A stretch of 64,000 nucleotides of DNA. It comes from Rhodopirellula baltica SH 1. Lineage in GTDB: Bacteria > Planctomycetota > Planctomycetia > Pirellulales > Pirellulaceae. The position numbers and the translations under genes were made by a program. Under the pieces are notes generated by a model. The model saw nothing but the letters and a program-made list of their open reading frames with translations. It ran no database searches and was not told the origin of the DNA. Below, one piece after another: positions 19,046-27,363 of the stretch; position 1 is the stretch's first letter, and each line of letters starts with the position of its first letter. The stretch lies in contig NC_005027.1 in NCBI RefSeq assembly GCF_000196115.1, positions 1,798,001 to 1,862,000 of the forward strand, read 5' to 3'.

Positions 19046-19927
19046 ATGCGAATACTTTTTACCGGTGGATCAGGCAAAGCGGGACGTCACGTGGTGACTC
19101 ACCTGGCGAATCGAGGTCACACGGTGATGAACTTGGACCTCGTCCCGGCGAACATTGACGGCGTTTGGGACATGACGGTCGATCTCACGGATGCAGGACA
19201 AGTCTTCTCGGCGATGTCGGGAATAGTCGGCTTCGATGATTTGGAGTCGACCGATGGTCCTCCGAAGTTCGATGCTGTGGTTCACTTTGCGGCGGTACCT
19301 CGCATTCAGTTACGGCCGGATCCGGAATGTTTTCGGGTCAATACGACGTCGACCTACAACGTGCTGGAAGCCGCGGTGAAGCTCGGTATTCCCAAGGTCT
19401 TGTTTGCTTCGTCCGAGACCACCTATGGGGTCTGCTTTGCTCATGGAGAAGTCAAACCGGAATACATCCCCGTGGATGAACAGCACCCGACGGTCCCGCA
19501 CGACGCTTACGCAATGTCAAAGGTTTGCAACGAGGTCTGCGGCCGCAGCTTTCAAGCTCGATCGGGAACCGACATTTACGCCTTGCGAATCAACAACGTG
19601 ATCGAGCCACATGAGTACGCGAGTCTGGTTCCGGTATGGAGCGGCGATGCGGCGTGCCGGCGTCGCAACATCTTTGCGTACATCGACACACGCGATCTGA
19701 GTCACTTCGTCGACTGTGCTCTGGCAACCGATGGTCTCGGTTTCCAAGTCTTCAACGTCGCGAACGAAGATTCCTCGGTTGGAATGCCGAGTGCCGAAGT
19801 GATCGTGAATTTTTATGCTGGCGTCCCGCAGCGACGCGAGTTGGGCGAGTTCGAAACGTTCTATTCCATCGACAAGGCAAAGGAGTTGTTGGGTTGTGCG
19901 GCGCCGTCTCGCTGGAGAAACGCGTGA
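19046..19927 (+). CDS. NAD(P)-dependent epimerase/dehydratase (extended SDR)
   Basis: A 293-residue extended short-chain dehydrogenase of the nucleotide-sugar epimerase/dehydratase type. The N-terminal Rossmann motif is FTGGSGKAGRHV (GxxGxxG). A substrate region VVHFAAVPRIQLRPDP follows, then the Ser of FASSETTYG and the catalytic Tyr-Lys pair in DAYAMSK. Such enzymes act on sugars or sugar-derived lactones in the cytoplasm. It lies on the same strand as the DUF1593 genes but is bracketed by two imperfect repeats, so it may be a later arrival. The C-terminal LLGCAAPSRWRN resembles the usual W-R ending of the family. Confidence 0.85.
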   Translation: MRILFTGGSGKAGRHVVTHLANRGHTVMNLDLVPANIDGVWDMTVDLTDAGQVFSAMSGIVGFDDLESTDGPPKFDAVVHFAAVPRIQLRPDPECFRVNTTSTYNVLEAAVKLGIPKVLFASSETTYGVCFAHGEVKPEYIPVDEQHPTVPHDAYAMSKVCNEVCGRSFQARSGTDIYALRINNVIEPHEYASLVPVWSGDAACRRRNIFAYIDTRDLSHFVDCALATDGLGFQVFNVANEDSSVGMPSAEVIVNFYAGVPQRRELGEFETFYSIDKAKELLGCAAPSRWRNA

Positions 19928-19975
19928 CGATTTCCTTGGCAGTCCGTCGCTACACGCAAGCAAGCAATAGCAGTC

Positions 19976-20045
19976 GGGCCGAACCATATGAAGCCGTTTG
20001 GGCGTTAGCCCCGGTTGCAGATGCGAGCAACGGTGCTTGCCCTAA
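19976..20045 (+). repeat. Imperfect ~70-bp direct repeat, copy 2
   Basis: This is the second copy of the repeat at 18724-18793. It includes GGGCGTTAGCCCCGGTT (20000-20016), a perfect 17-bp reverse complement of part of the inverted-repeat element at 18638-18654. It fills most of the gap between the epimerase and ThuA-like genes. Confidence 0.55.
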
Positions 20046-20104
20046 CAGCTCCACAACCGACTGACTCCTGCCGACTTGCTTCCCCACCACCAGACTATCA
20101 CATC

Positions 20105-21025
20105 ATGAACATTTTATTCCAACTCCGCTTCCTCATCCTTTCGTGCACGATGTTGTGTGCGTTGCTTCCTTCGAGTTCGGCGGTTGCGCAGGAAAAACTC
20201 GATGTGTTGTTGGTCACAGGCCAATCGTCCAAGTACCACAACTGGGAAGTCCAAAGCACGGCGTTCAAACGCATGCTCGAGGACGCTGGGATATTCAACG
20301 TGCGATTGCTGACAACACCCGCTTCTGGTGAAGACATGTCGGGCTTCGATCCTGTGTGGACTGACTACGACGCGGTGCTTCTGGATTACGAAGGCGACGA
20401 TTGGCCCGATGCCGCCAAGAAATCATTTGAAAAGTACATGGAACAAGGAGGCGGCTTGGTTGTTGTTCACGCGACCAACAACGCATTTCCAAACTGGCAA
20501 GCCTTCCTTGATATGACCGGGCTGGGCGGCTGGGGTGGACGCACAGAAGAGTGGGGACCGAAGGTTCGTTGGCGCGACGGCAAGACTGTCTTGGACACCT
20601 CGTCTGGAACCGCTCAGCATCCATCTCGTCATGATTTTCCAGTCGTGTCCCGTGCCCCAGAGCATCCGATTATGAAGGGATTGCCTTCGATGTGGTTGCA
20701 TGCAAACGACGAGCTGTATTCCCAGCTTCGCGGACCCGCGAATGATTTGACGGTGCTTGCAACCGCGTCGGCGGTCAGATCGATGCGCAACGGCACCGGT
20801 GAGAACGAGCCCATCTTGATGACGATCCAGTATGGCAAGGGACGGGTTTTTCATACCACGCTCGGACACGTTGCACCCAATCAATCCGAACCGGTCGATT
20901 CGCTCCAGTGTGTCGGCTTCATCACGACTCTCCAACGCGGCACGGAGTGGGCAGCGACTGGAACAGTGACTCAAGAAATTCCCGACGACTTCCCCACCGC
21001 CGATCAAACCTCGCTTCGTCAATAA
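20105..21025 (+). CDS. Secreted ThuA-like protein (trehalose-utilisation domain)
   Basis: A 306-residue protein with a signal peptide (about residues 1-28, ending SSSAVAQ) and a ThuA-type class I glutamine-amidotransferase-like fold. The body begins DVLLVTGQSSKYHNW, followed by YDAVLLDYEGDDWPD, GGGLVVVHATNNAFPNW and MTGLGGWGGRTEEWGPKVRW. The C-terminal block ILMTIQYGKGRVFHTTLGH is typical. ThuA-like proteins accompany sugar catabolic gene sets in planctomycetes; the reaction here is unknown. The ATG at 20105 is chosen because it starts the signal peptide; the longer frame from 20015 adds non-signal residues. Confidence 0.82.
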   Translation: MNILFQLRFLILSCTMLCALLPSSSAVAQEKLDVLLVTGQSSKYHNWEVQSTAFKRMLEDAGIFNVRLLTTPASGEDMSGFDPVWTDYDAVLLDYEGDDWPDAAKKSFEKYMEQGGGLVVVHATNNAFPNWQAFLDMTGLGGWGGRTEEWGPKVRWRDGKTVLDTSSGTAQHPSRHDFPVVSRAPEHPIMKGLPSMWLHANDELYSQLRGPANDLTVLATASAVRSMRNGTGENEPILMTIQYGKGRVFHTTLGHVAPNQSEPVDSLQCVGFITTLQRGTEWAATGTVTQEIPDDFPTADQTSLRQ

Positions 21026-21061
21026 TTCACCTCTCATCCCCAAACTTGGAAGGACGTTCCC

Positions 21062-22495
21062 GTGCCGTTTTTGTCCCGTTTACTTGTTTTGCTTGTTCTC
21101 TGTGTGACGCCGGCGATCGCCAGTGTTGCAAACGCCGACAAGCCTCGTCTCTTTGTCCTGACTGATATCGAAAATGAACCCGACGATGCGATGTCGATGG
21201 TTCGGTTGCTGACCTATGCCAACCAAATTGATATCGAGGGGTTGGCCGCGACGACTTCGGTTCACCAACAGCGCCGGACGGCACCGGATCGGATTCGCCG
21301 AATCGTCAAGGCTTATGGTGAGGTTCGTGACAACTTAGAAAAGCACGAAGCGGGGTTCCCGACGGAGGACGAACTTCTCAATCGCGTGACCGAAGGCCTT
21401 GCCGTGTATGGCATGCAAGGTGTTGGTGAAGGCAAGGACTCGGACGCTTCGAACGATTTGATCGAGGCGGTCGATCGCGATGACCCACGGCCGATCTGGG
21501 TCACGGCATGGGGCGGCCCAAGCGTGCTGGCTCAGTCATTGTGGAAAGTGCGAGAGACTCGAAACGCGGACGAACTGAAAGCGTTCATCCAGAAAATTCG
21601 CGTCTATACGATCTCGGACCAGGACGATAGCGGACCGTGGATACGGGAACAGTTCCCGGATCTGTTCTATGTCGCCAGCCCAGGGTTCTATCCCGGCGGA
21701 GCCTATCAGCATGCGACTTGGAGTGGAATCAGCGGCGACTACTTTCACGCTCGTTGTGATGGAGCGGATTTCTCGTTGGTGACCAATGAATGGCTCGACA
21801 AAAACCTTCGTCGCAAAGGACCGCTTGGCAAAGAGTACCCACTTTGGGAATACCTGATGGAAGGCGACACTCCGTCGTTTCTGAACTTGATCGACAATGG
21901 TTTGAACGAGCCGGAACATCCAGATTGGGGCGGATGGGGCGGCCGTTACGAGTTGTACACACCGCGAATGCAGAAGTGGTTCTTGCAGGCCGAGACTCGT
22001 CCGTTTTGGTCCAACGCGGAGGACGAAGTGTTGGGAACAGACGGTCGGTGGCACCGAGGCAACCACGAAACGATTTGGAGATGGCGGGAGGCTTACCAAA
22101 ACGACTTCGCCGCCCGAATGGACTGGACGATTCAATCAGTCGAAGATGCGAATCATCCCCCCGTTGTGAAGTTGGCTCACGCCGAACGTCTGACCGCGAA
22201 AAAAGGCGACGTCGTTGAATTGAGTGCGGAGGGATCAAGCGATCCCGACGGCGATTTGCTGTCGTACGAATGGTTGTACTACCCTGAAGCGGGAAGCTTT
22301 CTTTGTTCGAGTGGCACGAACGCTCGTCCTGTCGCAATCAATGGCTTTGACAACGCGACGGCTTCGTTCACCGTCCCGACGCGGACTGTGATGCCACCGG
22401 GCACCGGTACGATGCACTTCATCGTGGCGGTCACGGATCATGGTTCGCCTCGACTGACCCGCTACGCTCGTGTCATTGTGGATGTCGTGAAATGA
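21062..22495 (+). CDS. Secreted DUF1593 protein 4, nucleoside-hydrolase-like
   Basis: A 477-residue paralogue starting at GTG 21062, with a signal peptide (residues 1-25, ending SVANA). The acidic motif is [12 protein letters not shown] (Asp35, Asp41, Asp42). The middle blocks [47 protein letters not shown] and FAARMDWT are close to protein 1, as is the C-terminal Ig-like domain ([18 protein letters not shown]). The stop overlaps the next DUF1593 gene by 4 bases (ATGA). The similarity to protein 1 suggests these two are the closest pair. Confidence 0.78.
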   Translation: MPFLSRLLVLLVLCVTPAIASVANADKPRLFVLTDIENEPDDAMSMVRLLTYANQIDIEGLAATTSVHQQRRTAPDRIRRIVKAYGEVRDNLEKHEAGFPTEDELLNRVTEGLAVYGMQGVGEGKDSDASNDLIEAVDRDDPRPIWVTAWGGPSVLAQSLWKVRETRNADELKAFIQKIRVYTISDQDDSGPWIREQFPDLFYVASPGFYPGGAYQHATWSGISGDYFHARCDGADFSLVTNEWLDKNLRRKGPLGKEYPLWEYLMEGDTPSFLNLIDNGLNEPEHPDWGGWGGRYELYTPRMQKWFLQAETRPFWSNAEDEVLGTDGRWHRGNHETIWRWREAYQNDFAARMDWTIQSVEDANHPPVVKLAHAERLTAKKGDVVELSAEGSSDPDGDLLSYEWLYYPEAGSFLCSSGTNARPVAINGFDNATASFTVPTRTVMPPGTGTMHFIVAVTDHGSPRLTRYARVIVDVVK

Positions 22496-23781
22496 TGAAT
22501 CGTTTGCTGCTTTGTCTGCTGTGCTTGGGTGTTTCGGTAATGCTGGAAGGGGATGTCGCTGCGCAGGATGCTCCGGTGTCCGGCGTCAGCGAACGTCATC
22601 GAGTGATCGTCTTGACCGATATCGGCGGGACGGACCCGGATGACTTCCAGTCGATGGTGCATTTGCTGTTGTACGCTGATGTGCTGGACATCGAAGGTCT
22701 CATTTCCTCGCCGTTTGGTGATGGTCGAACGAGCGATATCCTGCGAGTGATCGATTGTTATGAGGCGGACTATCCCAATTTGCGGAAGCATTCCGAACGC
22801 TATCCAGCGGCAGCCCAACTTCGCTCGATCACGAAACAAGGTGAAACCGAGCGAGCTCCTTACGCGGGCTTTCGAAAATCGACTGAAGGATCAAACTGGA
22901 TCGTCGAGTGTGCGCGTCGCGAAGATCCGCGTCCCCTGCATGTCTTGGTGTGGGGCGGTTTGGAGGACTTGGCTCAGTCACTGCATGACGCGCCGGACAT
23001 CTTGCCAAAGTTGCGTGTGCACTGGATCGGCGGGCCCAACAAGAAGTGGTCCGCTGACGCGTACCAGTACCTCGTCGATCACCATCCAGAATTGTGGATG
23101 ATCGAATCCAACTCGACCTACCGAGGCTGGTTCGTCGGCGGAAACCAGTCTGGTGATTGGAGCAACAAACGCTTTGTTGCATCCAAGGTCGCCGGCAGAG
23201 GGAAACTGGGCGACTTCTTTGTGCGTCAAATGGCCGACATCAAAATGGGTGACACACCCACGGTTGCTTGGTTGTTGCACGGAGATCCATCGGATCCATC
23301 TCAACCCAGTTGGGGTGGACGCTTTGTCCGGGCTTGGCAGCGGCCGACGATGCGTCTTGACCGTATGCCAGTCCAAAGGGATCAGATGGAGGTCTTTGGT
23401 GTTCTGGAATTGGTGCTCGCGATCGATTCAAACGCTGCTCCAACAAAGGCTGTCTTGGTGGTCGAGAACCAGCGTTTGGAAGGTCACCTCGGCGATGATT
23501 CGGCGGTTCATTTTCGGTTTTGCCCGAAGGCTGCCAAGCGATATGACTTTCGAATCGAGAGCGATTCAAAAACGCTGGACGGACAACGCGGATCGATCAC
23601 GGTCGTGAACCCGTCACCGGGGCTTGCCAACCATCCGTCAGCGGACTTGCCGAATTGGTGGACGGACGATCCAGACATGAAGTCATCGGAAGGTCCTCAC
23701 CGTGGGGCCAAAACGGTCAATCGTTGGCGGGAAGATTACCTGCGTGATTTTGAGTCGCGATTGAATCGCTGTCTTCCCTGA
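22492..23781 (+). CDS. Secreted DUF1593 protein 5, divergent
   Basis: A 429-residue member with a signal peptide (about 25 residues, ending DVAAQ). The acidic motif is [13 protein letters not shown] (Asp43, Asp48, Asp50, Asp51). It keeps [15 protein letters not shown] and [19 protein letters not shown] but lacks the DPDGD Ig-like domain of the other four. Its C-terminal part is different and ends with a [18 protein letters not shown] segment equivalent to the FAARMDW region. The ATG overlaps the stop of protein 4. It probably represents a separate subfamily with its own substrate. Confidence 0.74.
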   Translation: MMNRLLLCLLCLGVSVMLEGDVAAQDAPVSGVSERHRVIVLTDIGGTDPDDFQSMVHLLLYADVLDIEGLISSPFGDGRTSDILRVIDCYEADYPNLRKHSERYPAAAQLRSITKQGETERAPYAGFRKSTEGSNWIVECARREDPRPLHVLVWGGLEDLAQSLHDAPDILPKLRVHWIGGPNKKWSADAYQYLVDHHPELWMIESNSTYRGWFVGGNQSGDWSNKRFVASKVAGRGKLGDFFVRQMADIKMGDTPTVAWLLHGDPSDPSQPSWGGRFVRAWQRPTMRLDRMPVQRDQMEVFGVLELVLAIDSNAAPTKAVLVVENQRLEGHLGDDSAVHFRFCPKAAKRYDFRIESDSKTLDGQRGSITVVNPSPGLANHPSADLPNWWTDDPDMKSSEGPHRGAKTVNRWREDYLRDFESRLNRCLP

Positions 23782-23797
23782 GAGACGACACAGCGGC

Positions 23798-23814
23798 AAT
23801 TGTCTGTGACAATT
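23798..23814 (+). terminator. Putative hairpin terminator of the rbs/DUF1593 cluster
   Basis: A perfect 7-bp stem AATTGTC/GACAATT with a 3-base loop lies 17 bases after the last DUF1593 stop codon. No T tract follows directly. Position supports a transcription end. Confidence 0.4.
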
Positions 23815-24000
23815 CACTGCGTTTGTGCCCCTCGAATGGAATTGCCTGGAAGACTGGCGTGAGTTCTCCGGAACGATTGTTGCAGTCTTTTGCTGGGTGT
23901 TGACGGTGGAAGGTTCGACGATCTAGACATTGTCAACGAAGGCACACAGCAGCAGGGATGCCAGTTTGATGACAATGTCTTGTCGGGGACAGCGAAAAGC

Positions 24001-25275
24001 ATGGATCAGTTCTCTTCTTACCCCGCCGAAATGGCGTCGGTTCTTGTGAAACAATGGGAATCGCGTGGTTTCCCGTTGGAACTGCTGCCGCCGACGGCGT
24101 CCATGGTTTCTTTGTTGGACGTTTGCTATCAAGCGAGCTTGTTGCGGGAGGAAGACACGCCGGTTCGTTGCCGCGTGATCTACGCCAGTCCCGCCCAATT
24201 GCGAGGCATGGCGACGCAGGATCCTCAGCCACATGTGTTGTCGTTTGCGGAGCCAGCGATCCTGAGCCCGCACAATTTGCGAAAGCTATATGCCGCGGCT
24301 GATTTCTATCGCGCCGCGCTCGCCATCACGACTGATGAGCGAGGCGTGTTGGTGATTTGGGGTTTGGTGGTTACAGGAACCGAGTGGGTCAACCGAGTCG
24401 AAGGCAGTCGTTTCGACGGTGTATCGCTGCCTCCAAACTTGGTTGTTCAAGCGATCCGGCCGGGGCACTTGGTTGCATCCTCCGGGTACATGCGAGTTCT
24501 TGAGACCAACCAAGGTCAGTTGTTGATCGATGGGTTTGATCCGTTTCGGTCCACTTGGATCTCTGGCCGTTTTTCAAACGTGCGTGAGGCGATGTTGAAT
24601 CGGCTTCCGGATGACCACGCCAAAGACACTGCCACGACCAAGGTCTGCGAATCGTTTGTAAGAGACCTGGCACAAAGTGTTGTTCGGCGAGTGCTCCGAT
24701 TGGTCCGAAACAGACGCCACGGCGGATTGATGGTGGTACTGCCCAATGGCGCGCACGAAGATGGGACTTGCGAGCAATGGCTGCGTTTCCGCGTGCAGTT
24801 TGAGTCCGATGATTCCACGTTGCTCTACCACGGCATGATGTTGCGTTTGATGGCAAGAGCTTTGGAAGTTGCGAAGACGAGGCAGTTGGCCATTTTGACT
24901 TGGAGTGACTACCAGCAATTTCGTGATGCGGAGTTGCGGCGTTTCGATGATCAGCTGATTGACTTCAGTCACTTTCTCGCCGACATGATGACGGTTGATG
25001 GAGCCTTGATTCTGGACCATAGTTTTCGATTGATCGGATTCGGTGGAGAGATTCTTGGTGACACCCCTGTCCAGACGATTCATCGGGCAACCGATATTGA
25101 AGGGAATCAAACCGTAGCTGAACGAGCCGATTCGGCGGGAACGCGACACCGCTCGGCCTACCGTTTGGTCAACGGACTGAATCAGTCGATTGCCGTTGTG
25201 GTGTCGCAGGATGGTGACGTTCGCTTCGTCGCTCACCACAACGGAAAATTGACCTATTGGCCCTATCTGCCGTAG
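24001..25275 (+). CDS. Protein with C-terminal DisA_N diadenylate-cyclase-like domain
   Basis: A 424-residue protein from ATG 24001 (a TTG at 23890 would add 37 residues without clear similarity). The C-terminal region carries the two hallmarks of DisA/CdaA-type diadenylate cyclases: DGALILDHSFRLIGFGGE (DGA from residue 333) and GTRHRSAYRLV (GTRHR at 380-384). In such enzymes these bind ATP and the catalytic metal and make cyclic di-AMP. The N-terminal 300 residues look like an N-terminal sensor region of the kind recently named DACNV (name given from memory). No signal peptide or membrane segment is seen, so it should be cytoplasmic. Whether it is an active cyclase is inferred only. Confidence 0.72.
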   Translation: MDQFSSYPAEMASVLVKQWESRGFPLELLPPTASMVSLLDVCYQASLLREEDTPVRCRVIYASPAQLRGMATQDPQPHVLSFAEPAILSPHNLRKLYAAADFYRAALAITTDERGVLVIWGLVVTGTEWVNRVEGSRFDGVSLPPNLVVQAIRPGHLVASSGYMRVLETNQGQLLIDGFDPFRSTWISGRFSNVREAMLNRLPDDHAKDTATTKVCESFVRDLAQSVVRRVLRLVRNRRHGGLMVVLPNGAHEDGTCEQWLRFRVQFESDDSTLLYHGMMLRLMARALEVAKTRQLAILTWSDYQQFRDAELRRFDDQLIDFSHFLADMMTVDGALILDHSFRLIGFGGEILGDTPVQTIHRATDIEGNQTVAERADSAGTRHRSAYRLVNGLNQSIAVVVSQDGDVRFVAHHNGKLTYWPYLP

Positions 25276-25403
25276 TCGTGCCGCCCCGATCATTCCGGTC
25301 GGCTTCCTCGATTGCCATGCTCGAATGCAATATGAGCTCTCCAAACCGTTGACCGATGGGCCCGTGACAGCTAGCATCGATCGCAGATCAACGATAAAGA
25401 AAA

Positions 25404-25410
25404 GAGAGGA
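25404..25410 (+). promoter_or_regulatory. Ribosome binding site deciding a TTG start
   Basis: The GAGAGGA-like purine run lies 6 bases before TTG 25417. No ATG in the frame precedes the helix-turn-helix domain, so this site supports the TTG start. Confidence 0.55.
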
Positions 25411-25416
25411 AACGGT

Positions 25417-25743
25417 TTGGCAAAGTCAACTAAGAAGAAAGCTTGCGATTCAACGCCGGTGAAGCTGAAGAACGACCCTACGGCGGAGGACTTCGCAAAA
25501 CTCGCGTGGGCGATCGCTCATCCGGCACGTGTGCAGATTGTCCGTTTTTTGATCGGCCGAGAAGCGTGCATGTGCGGCGAAATCGTGAATCAGTTACCTC
25601 TCGCGCAGTCCACTGTTTCCCAGCACTTGAAGATTCTGAAAGAGTCTGGATTGATCCAGGGTGAGGTGGACGGCCCAAAGGTGTGCTACTGCATCAATGA
25701 AGACCGTCTGCAGCAGCTCAAAGCATTCGTCACCGAGTTGTAA
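25417..25743 (+). CDS. ArsR/SmtB-family metalloregulator-like repressor
   Basis: A 108-residue winged-helix protein of the ArsR family. The DNA-recognition region is LAQSTVSQHLKILKESGLI (about residues 62-80). Cys51-x-Cys53 (EACMCGEI) lies where ArsR-type sensors hold their arsenic or metal ligands, and a second pair, Cys90-x-Cys92 (VCYCIN), lies in the wing. Paired CxC motifs suggest thiophilic metal or redox sensing. The start is TTG 25417 with a good ribosome binding site. It directly abuts the next gene, so the two are probably co-transcribed. Confidence 0.85.
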   Translation: MAKSTKKKACDSTPVKLKNDPTAEDFAKLAWAIAHPARVQIVRFLIGREACMCGEIVNQLPLAQSTVSQHLKILKESGLIQGEVDGPKVCYCINEDRLQQLKAFVTEL

Positions 25744-25746
25744 TTG

Positions 25747-27345
25747 ATGTTCACGTCAGCACGCCATCGTGCCGCGATGTTGACCACCGGGGCGTGTTTT
25801 TTACTCGGCTTGATGACGACCGTTCACGCGGGCCCCGAAGACTACTTCGCCATCCGAGTCGTTGATCGCGAAACCGGACGTGGCATTCCGCTGGTCGAAA
25901 TTCGAACGACGGACGAGTCTCGATACTTCACCGACAGCAATGGCTATGTCGCGTATCACGAACCAGGGTTGATGGACCAGCAGGTTTGGTTTGATATCCG
26001 CAGTTGGGGCTACGAAAGTCCGGTCGGACCCTATGGCACAACCGGCATCGCGCTCACGACCACGCCGAGCAATGAAGTCTTGGTGAAGCTTCAGCGCACA
26101 AATGTTGCGGAACGTTTGTATCGACAAACCGGGGTTGGTATCTACCGAGATACCATGTTGCTGGGCAAGACGCCGACTTTGGATGTACCGCTCGTCAATG
26201 GCAAGGTCACCGGATCGGACTCGGTCCAAACGGTGGTTTACAACGGCAAGATGCGTTGGTTCTGGCAGGACACCAACCAAATCAAGTTTGCACTGGGCAA
26301 CTACAGCATGACAGGTGCGACGTCGCCGTTGCCGTCCGAACTGGATGCGAACATCGGTATCCCTTTCACCTATTTCCTTCGGCAGCCCGGACGCTTTGTT
26401 CGCTCAATGGCTCGTGTGGAACAAGAAGCCAACCATCCCATTTGGGTCGATGGGCTGATGGTCGTGCGAGATAGCGACCAGCAGGAACACTTGGTTGCTC
26501 GCTACGTGGCCGCTCGTAAAGATTTCTCGGTCGCTCAAACAGGATTGATGGTCTACGACGATTCGGAAGATGTCTTCGTAGAACATCTTCGTCTACCTTT
26601 GCCAACCGAGTCTCGTTTGTTCCCTCGTGATCATCCCATTCGAGTGAAGGCTGATGAATCGGAGTACTTCTATATCGGTACGCCACCAACTGTTCGCGTG
26701 CCGGCTGACTTCGAATCAATCACAAACCCCAGCGAATACGAAGGTTTGACTTGTTTTTCCGACGATGGTTCGATCGATCGCAATGAGGACGATCGAATTC
26801 AATTCCGTTGGAAACGTGGGAAGCAACCAATCTCGCAAGAACAGATTGACACACTGATTCGCGAAGGGGTGCTTACACCGGAAGAAGCACCGTCCGCTTT
26901 ACGAGATGCTGATTCAAGCAAGCCCGTCCGTGTCGCGAACGGGTCGGTTGCTTGGAATCCCTACTTGAGGCGTTGGACGATGCTCTTTTGTGAGCAAGGC
27001 GGTGACAGCTTTCTGGGGGAAGTCTGGTTCGCGACGGCAAACTCACCAGAAGGGCCTTGGGGTCATTGCCGAAAGGTTGCGACGCACGCCAGACCGGGCC
27101 AGAACATGGACTTCTACAATCCCAAGCAGCATCCAGAGTTGATGCGGGATGATGGTCGGACGATTTTCTTTGAGGGCACTTTCGTCAATACGTTCTCAGG
27201 CACCACGGTTCCTGTTCCTCGTTACAACTACAACCAACTGATGTACCGTCTCGACGTATCCGATGGTCGCATCAAGATGCCGATGCCGCCTCCGGGATTG
27301 AGCAACGCACAACCGGTGGATCGAAATGCATCGGCCAATGACTAG
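25747..27345 (+). CDS. Secreted protein with Ig-like N-terminus and beta-propeller-like body
   Basis: A 532-residue protein with a signal peptide (about residues 1-28, ending VHAGPED). A carboxypeptidase-regulatory-like beta domain (FAIRVVDRETGRGIPLVEI) covers about residues 30-115. The rest resembles a five-bladed propeller of the DUF4185/glycosidase type, with EVWFATANSPEGPWG and the late FYNPKQHPELMRDDGRTIFF segment. I do not see a definite catalytic triad. The ATG at 25747 lies 3 bases after the ArsR stop; a TTG immediately upstream is an alternative. Export to periplasm or surface is likely. Function unknown. Confidence 0.65.
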   Translation: MFTSARHRAAMLTTGACFLLGLMTTVHAGPEDYFAIRVVDRETGRGIPLVEIRTTDESRYFTDSNGYVAYHEPGLMDQQVWFDIRSWGYESPVGPYGTTGIALTTTPSNEVLVKLQRTNVAERLYRQTGVGIYRDTMLLGKTPTLDVPLVNGKVTGSDSVQTVVYNGKMRWFWQDTNQIKFALGNYSMTGATSPLPSELDANIGIPFTYFLRQPGRFVRSMARVEQEANHPIWVDGLMVVRDSDQQEHLVARYVAARKDFSVAQTGLMVYDDSEDVFVEHLRLPLPTESRLFPRDHPIRVKADESEYFYIGTPPTVRVPADFESITNPSEYEGLTCFSDDGSIDRNEDDRIQFRWKRGKQPISQEQIDTLIREGVLTPEEAPSALRDADSSKPVRVANGSVAWNPYLRRWTMLFCEQGGDSFLGEVWFATANSPEGPWGHCRKVATHARPGQNMDFYNPKQHPELMRDDGRTIFFEGTFVNTFSGTTVPVPRYNYNQLMYRLDVSDGRIKMPMPPPGLSNAQPVDRNASAND

Positions 27346-27363
27346 CATCGATAGAAGTAACGA

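Noticed and set aside
18811-19158. 115-residue frame before the epimerase
   Set aside because: It overlaps the epimerase start and carries no signature; it lies partly in repeat sequence.
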